Source: a virus
Strand: one strand, 5' to 3'
Virus record (IMG/VR): IMGVR_UViG_3300021963_006531
Span: 1-60,088 of that record
DNA length: 60,088 bases
Part shown: positions 42,393 through 51,360 of the stretch, piece after piece
Layout: every line of letters begins with the position of its first letter
How positions within the stretch are numbered: the stretch's first letter is position 1
Notes under the pieces: model-generated
What the model saw: only the letters and a program-made list of their open reading frames with translations
Told to the model about the DNA's origin: nothing
Databases searched by the model: none
Made by a program: the position numbers and the translations under genes

Positions 42393-45028
42393 TGAACTTA
42401 TTTGAACTGTTTAAACCTGTTAAAAACATTATTATGGAAGGCATTGACCATCCAGAAGACCTCATTATTTCGCAAGGTAGTGCAGGTGCCGACAGAGTTT
42501 TGGCAGATTTATCCAGCTTACAAAAAGATCCAAGTACAATCAGTGTTAAATGGGACGGGTTTCCAGCAGTAGTGTTTGGTAGAGATAGTACAGGCAAACT
42601 TGTTTTCATGGACAAACACATGTATGACAAGGTAGTCAAAGGTGCTATGGAATTTATGTCCATTAAAGATTATGACATATCTAGAGAAGCTAATCGTGGC
42701 AACCTTTGGGAAACAGAAAGTGCATTGCGTCCTACATTAGATAAAATTATTCCTAACGTAAAAGATCAATATTGGATGGGAGACTTGATGTGGACTGGTA
42801 CTCCTAAAACTTCTGATGGCTACTTTGTTTTTAAACCTAACACCGTAGAATATCGTGTTAAAATTGATGATACTCCTGGACGTGGCAATACATTAAGCGA
42901 TCAAATCGCACGTAGTATTGGTGGTATTGCGGTACATACTTTTATTCCTGGTCTTGGTCAATCAGACCAACCATTGATTGGCTTAAAAGGTTTAAGAGAA
43001 AACGAAGGAATTGTTTTTCTTGTAGGAGAAATGAGAGACAAACCAAAAGTTGGAATTAATTCAGCTTTATTAAATCAAACTAAGGCTATTATTAGTCAAC
43101 ACAGAACAGCCGTTGATAAATTTATTTCAGATCTAACAGCAATGAAGGGCAAAGCAGTTATTACTGCCATGGGGCCTTTTATTACACGTATGCTTGAAGA
43201 AGATGATATATCTGGTAATATTGTTCCAAGATTTTTAGAATTTCTAAAAGAGCGTCTAAATGACACTGCACAAAATAAATTTTTAGGCGCTAAGAAAGAC
43301 GGTTGGTTATATCAAGAACAGGGCGGTGGTCCAGGACTATTAGGTATTTGGACAATGTGGGCCGCAATTACAGAATTAAAAACTCACATAAAACAACAAA
43401 TTGACACACAGCAACAAGGTAGTGAAATTATTGCTATAACTGATGGTGTTAATGCACACGAAGGTTATGTATTTGGTTCAGGAAAAGACAAATTAAAATT
43501 AATTGATCGTTTAGGTTTTAGTCGTGCTAATTTTGCTAAACATCGTGTACCAGATGATGAAATAGAAGCAAAGAGCAAAATGCCAATGGCAACTTTTTGT
43601 TTTGGTCGTATGAATCCTCCAACACTTGGTCACGGACTTGTGATACAAAAAACTTTAGAAGTAGGTGGTGAAAATTCTTTTATCTTTTTAAGTAATAGCC
43701 ACGACGCTAGTGAAAATCCAATTGATCCAACTACTAAAGCACAATTTGTAGCGCAAATATATCCTAACGCAGCCGACAAACTTGTACAAGATTTTGTACA
43801 AGGACCAATATATGCAGCCAATTGGTTATATAGTAAAGGTTTTAGAAATATGACATTTGTTGCAGGTAGCGATAGATTAGGAAAAGAAAAAGGTAGTATT
43901 GAAAAACTTTTAACCAGTTGGAACAGTGGTCCAATACGCTCCACAGATCCTGCAGGTGCAAGAGAGCATGTTGTTATTAAATTTGAGAGTAGCGGTCAGC
44001 GTGATCCTGATTCCGAGGGGGTGACCGGTTACAGTGGAACAAAAGCTCGCCAAGCGGCGGAAACTGGCAACGAGCAGTTATTCCAGAAATATACAGGTGT
44101 TGGTCCTGACGTCGTTGTAAACGGCAAAACATTATATCAAGCAACAAGAGAAGGTATGGGGATTAAAGATGAAAAACCAACAGCCCAGTCATCTCCTGTT
44201 AAGCAACCTGCTCAACCCAATTTACAAGTAACTAAAAAAGTTCCAGGCAAGGCTCCAATTAGTAAGGAAGTAGATTCTATGAACGAATCAAAACTACGCG
44301 ACAAAGAAGATTTAAAAGCAAAACGTAAGGCTCTGCAAGATATCCAGATGGATAAACATACACATAAAGATCCAGAATTAAAAGCAGAACTAGCAAGAAG
44401 AAAAGCGTCTTTAGAAAAAGAAGCAAAGAAAATGAATCTGTCTGAATCAATCGTCCACGCATACGGTATTTTTGAAGAACAACAATCATTCTTAGACAAA
44501 ATAAAATCAGCTTTTAAAAGCCAAAGTCCTGTAAATGATAAAGTAAAGTATGGTGATACTGCTTATCCCAAATCACCTTTACAACCAGTAAGAGATAAAT
44601 TTCAATCAGGAACATTGGATGTTAATCCAGATAGTACCATTGGAAGATTAAACCAGCGCAATGCCGCAATAAAAGCAGCCGGTGATGAAGCCAATGAAGA
44701 TCGTGTTAAAATGGCTGCTAGAAAAAATGTGTCTGAAGCACCGATCCAAATGGACCCAGACAATCCAAACGATCCAATGGTCATGCCTCCTGGACTTAAC
44801 CCAGGCAAACTAAGTTATAGAAAAGCAAGAGCGGCTGCACAATTAGCAGACCTTGCACGGATGGCTGCTGAAGCAAATGAAAAAAATAGTGCTATAATGT
44901 GGGACTCAATCGTTAGACACTTTCCTGAATTAGAAACAAATATTCGTAGCATTCAACACGGACAAGACGAATTACAAAAATTAAGAAGCAAAGGCGGAGT
45001 GCGTAGTAGGGGCATAGACAAAATATGA
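42392..45028 (+). CDS. nucleic-acid ligase-like + NMNAT-like fusion, putative cargo protein
   Basis: An 878-residue protein. After a leader variant (MNLFELFKPV) the N-terminal part looks like a ligase-fold nucleotidyltransferase: the K-x-D-G motif in SVKWDGFPAV (K53), a GDLMWTG segment, EGIVF (205-209, motif IV-like), and AHEGYVFGSGKDKLKLID near 355-370 (motif V-like). Residues about 400-590 have the HxGH-type core FGRMNPPTLGHG (404-415), GSDRLGKEKG and YSGTKARQAAE, as in nicotinamide-nucleotide adenylyltransferases. The last 280 residues are basic and coiled. It might repair nicks and make NAD, or modify RNA ends; this pairing is unusual. The leaderless late promoter precedes it. Confidence 0.7.
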   Translation: MNLFELFKPVKNIIMEGIDHPEDLIISQGSAGADRVLADLSSLQKDPSTISVKWDGFPAVVFGRDSTGKLVFMDKHMYDKVVKGAMEFMSIKDYDISREANRGNLWETESALRPTLDKIIPNVKDQYWMGDLMWTGTPKTSDGYFVFKPNTVEYRVKIDDTPGRGNTLSDQIARSIGGIAVHTFIPGLGQSDQPLIGLKGLRENEGIVFLVGEMRDKPKVGINSALLNQTKAIISQHRTAVDKFISDLTAMKGKAVITAMGPFITRMLEEDDISGNIVPRFLEFLKERLNDTAQNKFLGAKKDGWLYQEQGGGPGLLGIWTMWAAITELKTHIKQQIDTQQQGSEIIAITDGVNAHEGYVFGSGKDKLKLIDRLGFSRANFAKHRVPDDEIEAKSKMPMATFCFGRMNPPTLGHGLVIQKTLEVGGENSFIFLSNSHDASENPIDPTTKAQFVAQIYPNAADKLVQDFVQGPIYAANWLYSKGFRNMTFVAGSDRLGKEKGSIEKLLTSWNSGPIRSTDPAGAREHVVIKFESSGQRDPDSEGVTGYSGTKARQAAETGNEQLFQKYTGVGPDVVVNGKTLYQATREGMGIKDEKPTAQSSPVKQPAQPNLQVTKKVPGKAPISKEVDSMNESKLRDKEDLKAKRKALQDIQMDKHTHKDPELKAELARRKASLEKEAKKMNLSESIVHAYGIFEEQQSFLDKIKSAFKSQSPVNDKVKYGDTAYPKSPLQPVRDKFQSGTLDVNPDSTIGRLNQRNAAIKAAGDEANEDRVKMAARKNVSEAPIQMDPDNPNDPMVMPPGLNPGKLSYRKARAAAQLADLARMAAEANEKNSAIMWDSIVRHFPELETNIRSIQHGQDELQKLRSKGGVRSRGIDKI

Positions 45029-46254
45029 AAATTACACAATTATTAGAAGGCAGCAAGCCTCAAAAAATTCCTGCAAGTAAACCACGAAACTTTGTGGTCA
45101 AGAATCAGCAGACCAGTGGCGCTGGCTCACATAAAGACAAAAAGAAAGCAGCCAAGCAGGGTGATGTTAAGCATAAAAATAAAGACATGGAAATGTCTGA
45201 AGACCATTTAAACGAGTACGGCGATACTGCTAAAGGTCAGAAGATGCTGACTAAAGTTCAAAAACGTGCAGTAGATCGTGTAACAAGTAAACGAGCAGAC
45301 ACTGATCCTAAGTACGCTAAAAAGAATAGTGATACCGCTAATCGTGCTTGGGATAGAATGACAGACAAAGATTTAGAAGAAACTTTTGATGATGTTAAAG
45401 ATACTGTTGCAAAAGTTGGTGATAAAGTTAGCGACACCTTATCAAATATCTTACCAAAAGATATGCGACCTTTTGATAATGAAACAGCCGCAAAAAATGC
45501 CGCAACAAATTCTGCGGCATTTAAACCAGTTGTGAAGACTGCATCAGTAACACAAAAACCAATTAAAGAATCTAAAGTTTACGAGCAATATGTTGGCAAT
45601 GGCTCTAGTAAAAATATGCAAATGGCTGTTGACCAAGCCAAGATGCACGCCAAGATACAGGCTATGAGAGCAATACACGGTAACAATTTTCATGATAAAG
45701 AAATGGTTGCACATGAATTTGGAAAATTAGATATTCAAAGTGATGGTAAAGGCGGTTATAAAGTCAATGCTCCCATTACTGTACTACAACCAAAATCTAA
45801 TTCCATAGATAGCAGTCCAGCAACTAATAACATTTCTAACCCACCCAACAGTTATATGGATAGCAGTCCTGCTAAAGATAATGGAACAACTACTAGTAAA
45901 ATGTCTCCTATGGAAAGCATGGCAGACAGTATAGTTAAAGAAATGAATAGAAATCCAGACTTAATGAGTCAAAGCGATTATGATCGTTATCAACAAAGCC
46001 AAATGGATAATCAGAAACGCAATTTCAAACGTGACGAATTAGAACATGAACTTAGTCACGAAGACAGAGGTATGTATTGGGTTGTGGTTGCAAAAAATGG
46101 TAAATGGGAACATACTAAAGCACAGCCTAAACAAGAAGGTATGAATGCGGCCATGCGTTTGATTAGTGCATTGCATAGTAAATATCCAGGCATGCACTTA
46201 GGTATGCAATATCCTAATGGGCAAGTAGAAAATTTTGGAAAAGGTAGAAAGTAA
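45025..46254 (+). CDS. basic internal head-type protein
   Basis: A 409-residue highly basic protein with the leader MKITQLLEGS (site L-L-E) and a Lys-rich stretch GAGSHKDKKKAAKQGDVKHK that I recognise from T4-like cyanophage proteins of unknown function. Middle: AKMHAKIQAMRAIHGNNFHD; C-terminal: a small domain RGMYWVVVAKNGKWEHTKAQ. The charge suits DNA binding in the capsid or on injection. No enzyme motif seen. Confidence 0.65.
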   Translation: MKITQLLEGSKPQKIPASKPRNFVVKNQQTSGAGSHKDKKKAAKQGDVKHKNKDMEMSEDHLNEYGDTAKGQKMLTKVQKRAVDRVTSKRADTDPKYAKKNSDTANRAWDRMTDKDLEETFDDVKDTVAKVGDKVSDTLSNILPKDMRPFDNETAAKNAATNSAAFKPVVKTASVTQKPIKESKVYEQYVGNGSSKNMQMAVDQAKMHAKIQAMRAIHGNNFHDKEMVAHEFGKLDIQSDGKGGYKVNAPITVLQPKSNSIDSSPATNNISNPPNSYMDSSPAKDNGTTTSKMSPMESMADSIVKEMNRNPDLMSQSDYDRYQQSQMDNQKRNFKRDELEHELSHEDRGMYWVVVAKNGKWEHTKAQPKQEGMNAAMRLISALHSKYPGMHLGMQYPNGQVENFGKGRK

Positions 46255-46255
46255 A

Positions 46256-46690
46256 ATGGACAAGTATCATTTAGCACTAAAGACAGCATTTGCTAGTGAA
46301 TATGCTTTTTATTTAAAGGCACAAAATTTCCATTGGAATGTAGAGGGAATGTTCTTTGAACAATTTCACAGTTTGTTTGGAAAAATTTATGAGGAAGTAG
46401 GTGATGTCATTGACGACTTTGCAGAAAATTTACGCAAAGTCAATGCTTATGCACCTGCTAGTTTTAGAAGATTCAGTATGCTCAGCGAAATAGATGACGA
46501 AACAGAAATCTTAGAAGCAACAAGTATGTGTGCTACCCTTCTAGCTGATAGTGAAAAAATGGAAGAGATTTTTAAAATCACTTATCAAATGGCAGAGGAT
46601 AATAGAGATTTTGGTCTAGCTAACTTCCTAGCAGAACGTCAAGATGCACATGCTAAACATAGTTGGATGTTAAGAGCCACGTTAAAATGA
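46256..46690 (+). CDS. Dps-like ferritin
   Basis: A 144-residue four-helix protein with the Dps signature: FHWNVEGMFFEQFHSLFGKI (His and Asp/Glu ferroxidase ligands) followed by IYEEVGDVIDDFAENLR. Dps proteins form dodecamers that oxidise and store iron and protect DNA from oxidative damage. It lacks the cargo leader but lies within the cargo run, and its start at 46256 overlaps nothing. It could protect phage or host DNA during infection. Confidence 0.85.
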   Translation: MDKYHLALKTAFASEYAFYLKAQNFHWNVEGMFFEQFHSLFGKIYEEVGDVIDDFAENLRKVNAYAPASFRRFSMLSEIDDETEILEATSMCATLLADSEKMEEIFKITYQMAEDNRDFGLANFLAERQDAHAKHSWMLRATLK

Positions 46691-46983
46691 AACAGTACAG
46701 AGTCACTTCAGAAAATATAAACCTAAGTAGCGATGATGATTGCTATTTAGATCCAAACGATCCTATAAATGAAATCAAAGTATTACAGCATTTAGGTGGA
46801 ATCAATTCTGTAAGTAGACTACAAGAGTATCGCTTATCTCAGCAAGAAAGCAATATTAGTACTACTGCTAATGAAAATGCAAAGTTAATGAGGGAACACA
46901 ATATTAAACCTGGAACCCCTGAGTGGTTCCAACTTTGGTTTAGTTTACCGTATATGACTGGTGAAAAGAAGGTTGAAAAATGA
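46687..46983 (+). CDS. small conserved hypothetical protein
   Basis: A 98-residue protein with the phrase ANENAKLMREHNIKPGTPEW then FQLWFSLPYMTGEKK, which I know from small proteins of T4-like marine phages of unknown function. No leader and no enzyme motif. The ATG overlaps the Dps stop (ATGA) and the end overlaps the next gene, so it is coupled to both. Confidence 0.65.
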   Translation: MKQYRVTSENINLSSDDDCYLDPNDPINEIKVLQHLGGINSVSRLQEYRLSQQESNISTTANENAKLMREHNIKPGTPEWFQLWFSLPYMTGEKKVEK

Positions 46984-48044
46984 AAATACAAGATTTATTA
47001 GAGTTTGCTCCAACAGTGGATAAAGACTCAGCATTAGGAAAAGTATTAGGAAACCCTGATGTTCAAAACACTATTGACAAAATAGGTAATTCATTGTCCA
47101 ATGTATTCAAACCATCAGTTGAGAAAGGCGCCGATGTTGAACCTAAAAATACTGATAAGAAAACTTCAAAAAGTAAATCAAGTAGATCAGTGGATATTTC
47201 AGATATGGAGCCAGAATTTGAAAGACAAGGTATTAAAGACCCATTTGTAAAAAACGCATTGATGGGCAAGTTTCATCAAGAAGCAGGTGCAAAATTTGGT
47301 ACTACTGAGATTCCGTTTACTAACACATCAAATAAAAGAATTAAAGAAAAGTTACCGCAGTTAGCTGGTATGAATGATGACGAATTAAATGCACTTAAAG
47401 CAGATCCTAGAGCATTTTTTAATAGAGCATATGGCGGAGTATTAGATAATACTGGACCAGATGACGGTTACAAATTCCGTGGTCGTGGATTAACTGGATT
47501 AACTGGTAAAACAAATTATTCGGCTGCTTCACAAGCACTGTTTGGTGATGACAGATTAGTTAAAAATCCTGATTTACTTTTAGATCCTGAAGTAGACAAA
47601 AAGGCAGCAGTATGGTATTATAAACGTGCTGGTGCAGATAAAGTATCATTTAGTAATCAAGAAGACGCCAATATTTGGGCAATACACAAAGCTGGTGGTA
47701 AAGCCTATGCTCCAGGAACTAAGTTAGGAAATATTGCACTTGCTGATCTTAATAATAAAACTGGAAATATGACCAGTGGTACTGGCACTATGGTTGCTAA
47801 AGGCGGAGACAATACTGGCAAAATAATTGCAGGCAGTACTTTATTGGCTAAAGCAGATGAATTGATAAACAAATATAAAACAGAGTTGCCTAAATTTATA
47901 TCTTCAATTAGTGACTTATCTGGGGGTGAAGATGAAGTTGCTGTAATAATTAATGGTAAGAAAAAGAAATTTAAGAATAAAAAAGAAGCTGAACTAGCAA
48001 TAAAGTTAGCCAAAGATCAAGGACTTACAGTAGATTATGCGTAA
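46980..48044 (+). CDS. GH19-like lysozyme with cargo leader (virion muralytic enzyme)
   Basis: A 354-residue protein with the leader MKIQDLLEFA (site L-L-E). The catalytic module (about residues 75-230) has FHQEAGAKFG (candidate catalytic E101) and DGYKFRGRGLTGLTGKTNYS, like chitinase-type lysozymes. Unlike the cytoplasmic endolysin at 31 kb it carries the leader, so it could be packaged and help the DNA or tail cross the cell wall at entry. A lysine-rich C-terminal segment (INGKKKKFKNKKEAELAIK) follows. It overlaps the next gene by eight bases. Confidence 0.7.
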   Translation: MKIQDLLEFAPTVDKDSALGKVLGNPDVQNTIDKIGNSLSNVFKPSVEKGADVEPKNTDKKTSKSKSSRSVDISDMEPEFERQGIKDPFVKNALMGKFHQEAGAKFGTTEIPFTNTSNKRIKEKLPQLAGMNDDELNALKADPRAFFNRAYGGVLDNTGPDDGYKFRGRGLTGLTGKTNYSAASQALFGDDRLVKNPDLLLDPEVDKKAAVWYYKRAGADKVSFSNQEDANIWAIHKAGGKAYAPGTKLGNIALADLNNKTGNMTSGTGTMVAKGGDNTGKIIAGSTLLAKADELINKYKTELPKFISSISDLSGGEDEVAVIINGKKKKFKNKKEAELAIKLAKDQGLTVDYA

Positions 48045-48681
48045 ACCAGAAGTTTATTTAGATATGGATGGTGTTATAGCAGACTTTTTTACAGAGTATG
48101 CTAAACTTGCTGGCATTGAAAATGGCAACTATAGAGATATACCTCCAGCAAAAACTGATCCAACATTGAACAAAATGATTGGAACAGACTTCTTTGCTAG
48201 ACTACCAAAATGTCCTAATGCAGACGCTCTAGTAGATATGATAGTGAAAACTTTTGGATACTATCATATCTGTTCAAGTCCTCTAAGAGGAGACTTTGAA
48301 AACAGTGAAAAACAAAAGAAGATTTGGTTAAAGAAGAATTTAAAGCATCAACCAACTGATGTTATCATTACACCTAATAAGGCCAAATATGCTGTTCAAT
48401 CAGACGGAACTCCTAATATACTAATAGATGACAGGGGTAGTAATATTAGTGCTTGGGAGGCAAAAGGCGGTATTGGTATCAAATATCAAGCAGATGAAGA
48501 TAGTTTACAAGTTGTCATTGACGGAATAAAAAGAGCCTTTCAAGTAATTAAAGGTGAACAGAAACACGAACCTCAAAAGCTACAAAGTTTAGATCGAAGT
48601 AGCGGCAACTTAATTGCGAAAAGTGGCGATGATGAAGAACACGGTTCTACTTCTAAGATACCAGGTAAGGAACAACAATGA
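48037..48681 (+). CDS. HAD-family 5'(3')-deoxyribonucleotidase-like phosphatase
   Basis: A 214-residue HAD hydrolase. Motif I is VYLDMDGVIADF (D-x-D at residues 9 and 11 type), a Ser-rich motif II is CSSPLRGDFEN, and motif III/IV NILIDDRGSNI supplies the acidic metal ligands. This arrangement matches phage and bacterial 5'(3')-deoxyribonucleotidases, which dephosphorylate dNMPs. The 60-residue C-terminal tail is hydrophilic. Lies within the cargo run without leader. Confidence 0.75.
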   Translation: MRKPEVYLDMDGVIADFFTEYAKLAGIENGNYRDIPPAKTDPTLNKMIGTDFFARLPKCPNADALVDMIVKTFGYYHICSSPLRGDFENSEKQKKIWLKKNLKHQPTDVIITPNKAKYAVQSDGTPNILIDDRGSNISAWEAKGGIGIKYQADEDSLQVVIDGIKRAFQVIKGEQKHEPQKLQSLDRSSGNLIAKSGDDEEHGSTSKIPGKEQQ

Positions 48682-49490
48682 AAATTTCAGAATTATTAAC
48701 AGAAGCTGATATGCCTGAATCTCTAAAGGATATACCTGTGGTAAGTTTTGGTGATTATAAACTAACTGCTGGAGATGTTGCAGATGTATTACCGGGTGTT
48801 GGACCAGAAGATGTAATTGAGCAAGGAAAATATTTAAAAGATTTTCTTTCAACAAAAATTAAAGGCGATTATACAAGAGCAGATGCATTAATTGACATAG
48901 CAACGTTTTATCCAGCTTTTAGAATCAGCAAGTGGGCACTAGCGGCACGTGGTGGTGCAGGAGCCGCAGGTAAAGAAGTTGCCAAAGGAGCCTTAAGAAG
49001 AGAAGTTGGTCAACAGGTACAACAAAAAGCAGACATACTTCCCTCAATGAAAGACTCTAAAAAATCAGGATCAGGCGGAGTTTCGCCAATAGCTACTAAA
49101 ATAACATCTCCATCTAGAAAAAGAAAATATAAAGTAGGAGATCAAGTTCCAGTTGAAGTCAAAGGCAAACAAGAAGTGGGAGTCGTGTCTAATGTATTGC
49201 CTAATGGTTATGAAGTTGATATTAGTCATGTAAAAGATTCTCCGTCAAAATCAGTTAATATCCCTGAACCCATGTTTGAAGAAGCCAGCGCAGGCGCTAC
49301 TTCCGCAGGTAATATTGCCAGTACAGGGAATAGTCCTCATATAGCCGCAGGAACTCCAGCTGTTTTAAAACGATGGAGTGGGGAACCCGGAAAAATAGGA
49401 AAAAGCATTAAGCCTCCCAAAACAGAACCTCAAGATTCTGACGATAATCCTGTGACAAATCCCAAAGTTGGCAACAACTTAATTTCATAA
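48678..49490 (+). CDS. cargo-leader protein with KOW/SH3-like segment
   Basis: A 270-residue protein with the leader MKISELLTEA (site L-T-E, the closest match to the T4 cleavage consensus). The N-terminal half is hydrophobic and helical (WALAARGGAGAAGKEVAKGA, perhaps membrane-active), and a segment KRKYKVGDQVPVEVKGKQEV then GVVSNVLPNGYEVDI resembles small beta-barrel KOW/SH3-type modules. The C-terminus is a Pro/Ser/Lys-rich tail. Function unknown; likely packaged in the head and injected. Confidence 0.65.
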   Translation: MKISELLTEADMPESLKDIPVVSFGDYKLTAGDVADVLPGVGPEDVIEQGKYLKDFLSTKIKGDYTRADALIDIATFYPAFRISKWALAARGGAGAAGKEVAKGALRREVGQQVQQKADILPSMKDSKKSGSGGVSPIATKITSPSRKRKYKVGDQVPVEVKGKQEVGVVSNVLPNGYEVDISHVKDSPSKSVNIPEPMFEEASAGATSAGNIASTGNSPHIAAGTPAVLKRWSGEPGKIGKSIKPPKTEPQDSDDNPVTNPKVGNNLIS

Positions 49491-49501
49491 TAAATATAGT
49501 A
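49489..49501 (+). promoter_or_regulatory. late promoter core
   Basis: TAAATA at 49491-49496 followed by TAGTAT; expected start near 49502, before the ribosome binding site CGGAG and ATG at 49514. Confidence 0.6.
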
Positions 49502-49513
49502 TCGGAGAAATAT

Positions 49514-50926
49514 ATGCCTTTTAAGAGTAAAAAACAAAAAAGAACCATTGATGCGGCAGCACATAACCCTGCTTTTGCAAAGAAAGTAGGAATCAAGACC
49601 AGTGATGCTAAAAAAATGTCTGCACATGGCAAGGGTCAAACTAAGTTTGAAGAAGCTAAGGATACTGTAGAAAAAGATGAAAAAGGCAACGTCAAATCAT
49701 GGAAGCATGAGGGCGATTGGAAAAAATCAAACGACAAAGAAGGGCGTGGCAAAGTGACTAATTTAAGTGATAAAGCTCGTCGCAAGACAGAGAAATTAAG
49801 TAAAGCAGAAAAGGAAATGGCTGAAGCATTTGAAAATGCTATTTCAGAAGTTACTATTACTTCAGGCCCAAATAAGGGTAAGCAGTGGAGCCCAAAAAAT
49901 CCAGGACCAACAAATAAAAATTATAAAGAAATTGATGGCAATATACCAAGTCCACCAGATGGAGCAACTGCACCTCCTCCAGGATATAAGCCACCGCAGC
50001 CAAAGTCAAATAAAAGTTCGGCAGTAAATTCAGATGATGCAGAAATGACTGCTGAAGCAAAACAAACTTACGGTGGTAAAGGAAAACAAATGACTAAATC
50101 ACAACATGATGCTGATGTAAAGAAAAAGAAAGAAAAAGAAAAAATGAAAAAAATGGCTGAGGCATTTATTCAAATTGGCCGTTTAGAACAAATGATCTTT
50201 GAAGCTAAAAAGACTAAAAATAAAGAAGAGACTCCAAAAGAAGGCAATGCTTTCGGTGATGCTGTTCGTAAAGCTAAAGAAGACGGTATACAAAAAGGTG
50301 AAAAAGTCAAAGTAGGTGGCAAAGAATATCCAGTCAAAGAATCAAGCAAAGATAAAGAATGCAACCATACACCAAAAGGTAAAAAATGTCCAGTGCATGG
50401 ATTAAAAGAGTGCGGAATGTATGAAGGCAACGATGGTAATCTAGCTAACAATGCTAAACCATACGACAAAGTAACACGTGGTGATGTTATTGCTGGACGC
50501 TTGGGTAAAGACGAAATGGGTGGTAAGAAGAAAAACAAAAAAACTACTGAAACTTTTATGCCAGTAAAACCAAAACAACCTACACCATCTCCAATTGACC
50601 CAATCAAAAAAGGTTTTAAAAAAGTAGCTGATAAAATTCTAGATAAAGATCCAAAACCAAAAAGTGACATTGGGGATAAAAATATACCTGAACCAACTAC
50701 AAAACCTTTAGAAAAATCTTACGACGAATTTAATGAAGGATATACAATTAACGGAAAGAAAGTTTCTAAAGCTGCCTATGAAAAAGAAATGTCAAAAGCA
50801 GGAAAAGGAAAGAAAAAAGTAAAAGAAGGGTGGACTCATGATAGTTTAGCCGCACAACTTTTTGAAAACGGTGACGAATACGTTGTATCACTCCACAACA
50901 GATTGGCGAAACAGTTAAAAGGTTAA
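49514..50926 (+). CDS. lysine-rich internal or structural protein
   Basis: A 470-residue, strongly Lys-rich hydrophilic protein. It starts PFKSKKQKRTIDAAAHNPAF, similar to phage portal- or core-associated proteins, and contains internal short segments that look like cleavage sites of a gp21-type protease (RLEQMIFEA with I-F-E, and AAQLFENGD with L-F-E). A cysteine/histidine pair in ECNHTPKGKKCPVHGLKECG might bind zinc. Its size, charge and late promoter suit a DNA-compacting internal head protein. No enzyme domain recognised. Confidence 0.6.
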   Translation: MPFKSKKQKRTIDAAAHNPAFAKKVGIKTSDAKKMSAHGKGQTKFEEAKDTVEKDEKGNVKSWKHEGDWKKSNDKEGRGKVTNLSDKARRKTEKLSKAEKEMAEAFENAISEVTITSGPNKGKQWSPKNPGPTNKNYKEIDGNIPSPPDGATAPPPGYKPPQPKSNKSSAVNSDDAEMTAEAKQTYGGKGKQMTKSQHDADVKKKKEKEKMKKMAEAFIQIGRLEQMIFEAKKTKNKEETPKEGNAFGDAVRKAKEDGIQKGEKVKVGGKEYPVKESSKDKECNHTPKGKKCPVHGLKECGMYEGNDGNLANNAKPYDKVTRGDVIAGRLGKDEMGGKKKNKKTTETFMPVKPKQPTPSPIDPIKKGFKKVADKILDKDPKPKSDIGDKNIPEPTTKPLEKSYDEFNEGYTINGKKVSKAAYEKEMSKAGKGKKKVKEGWTHDSLAAQLFENGDEYVVSLHNRLAKQLKG

Positions 50927-50934
50927 ACCAATGT

Positions 50935-50960
50935 AACAGGGCACTAGTTGCCCTGTTCTT
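50935..50960 (+). terminator. intrinsic terminator after the cargo run
   Basis: AACAGGGCA pairs perfectly with TGCCCTGTT (nine pairs, five-base loop), followed by CTT. It ends the late run and precedes an early promoter. Confidence 0.85.
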
Positions 50961-50972
50961 ACGACTTGAGTA

Positions 50973-51001
50973 TTGACATTGCATAACTACTCTGCTACAA
51001 T
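50973..51001 (+). promoter_or_regulatory. early sigma-70 promoter
   Basis: TTGACA (50973-50978), 17 bases, TACAAT (50996-51001). The expected start is near 51008, followed by AGGAG and ATG at 51028, so this transcript has a normal short leader. Confidence 0.8.
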
Positions 51002-51027
51002 AACAAATATAACTATTAGGAGTAATT

Positions 51028-51360
51028 ATGTCACGAGTATTTGGCGCACCTGAACAAGCTAAACTGAAACAACTGGTAAAAGATGGTTGGCAGGTTATGG
51101 ACGAAATTAAAAGTCTACAAGAAGGTCTCAATGAAACAATCAAAGCAGTAGCAGAAGAATTGGATGTCAAGCCTAGTGTTATTAAAAAAGCAATCCGTAC
51201 AGCAATGAAAGATGACTGGGAACAAACTGCTAAAGACTTTAGTGATTTGGAAGATATTGTTCATACCACAGGTCATGCTGGTCCATGGAATCAACCTGCA
51301 ACAAAAACAGTAGTAACAACACAAGGCACAAATGATTCAGACGATTCAGCACCATTTTAA
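51028..51360 (+). CDS. DsbA-like double-stranded DNA-binding protein
   Basis: A 110-residue, mostly helical protein. The order of helices and spacing in KQLVKDGWQVMDEIKSLQEG then AVAEELDVKPSVIKKAIRTA and DWEQTAKDFSDLEDI resembles T4 DsbA, which binds late promoter DNA. The C-terminal 25 residues are a flexible acidic tail (TQGTNDSDDSAPF). It is driven by an early promoter and sits before the polymerase operon. If correct it would help late transcription; sequence similarity is modest, so it may be another regulatory DNA-binding protein. Confidence 0.5.
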   Translation: MSRVFGAPEQAKLKQLVKDGWQVMDEIKSLQEGLNETIKAVAEELDVKPSVIKKAIRTAMKDDWEQTAKDFSDLEDIVHTTGHAGPWNQPATKTVVTTQGTNDSDDSAPF

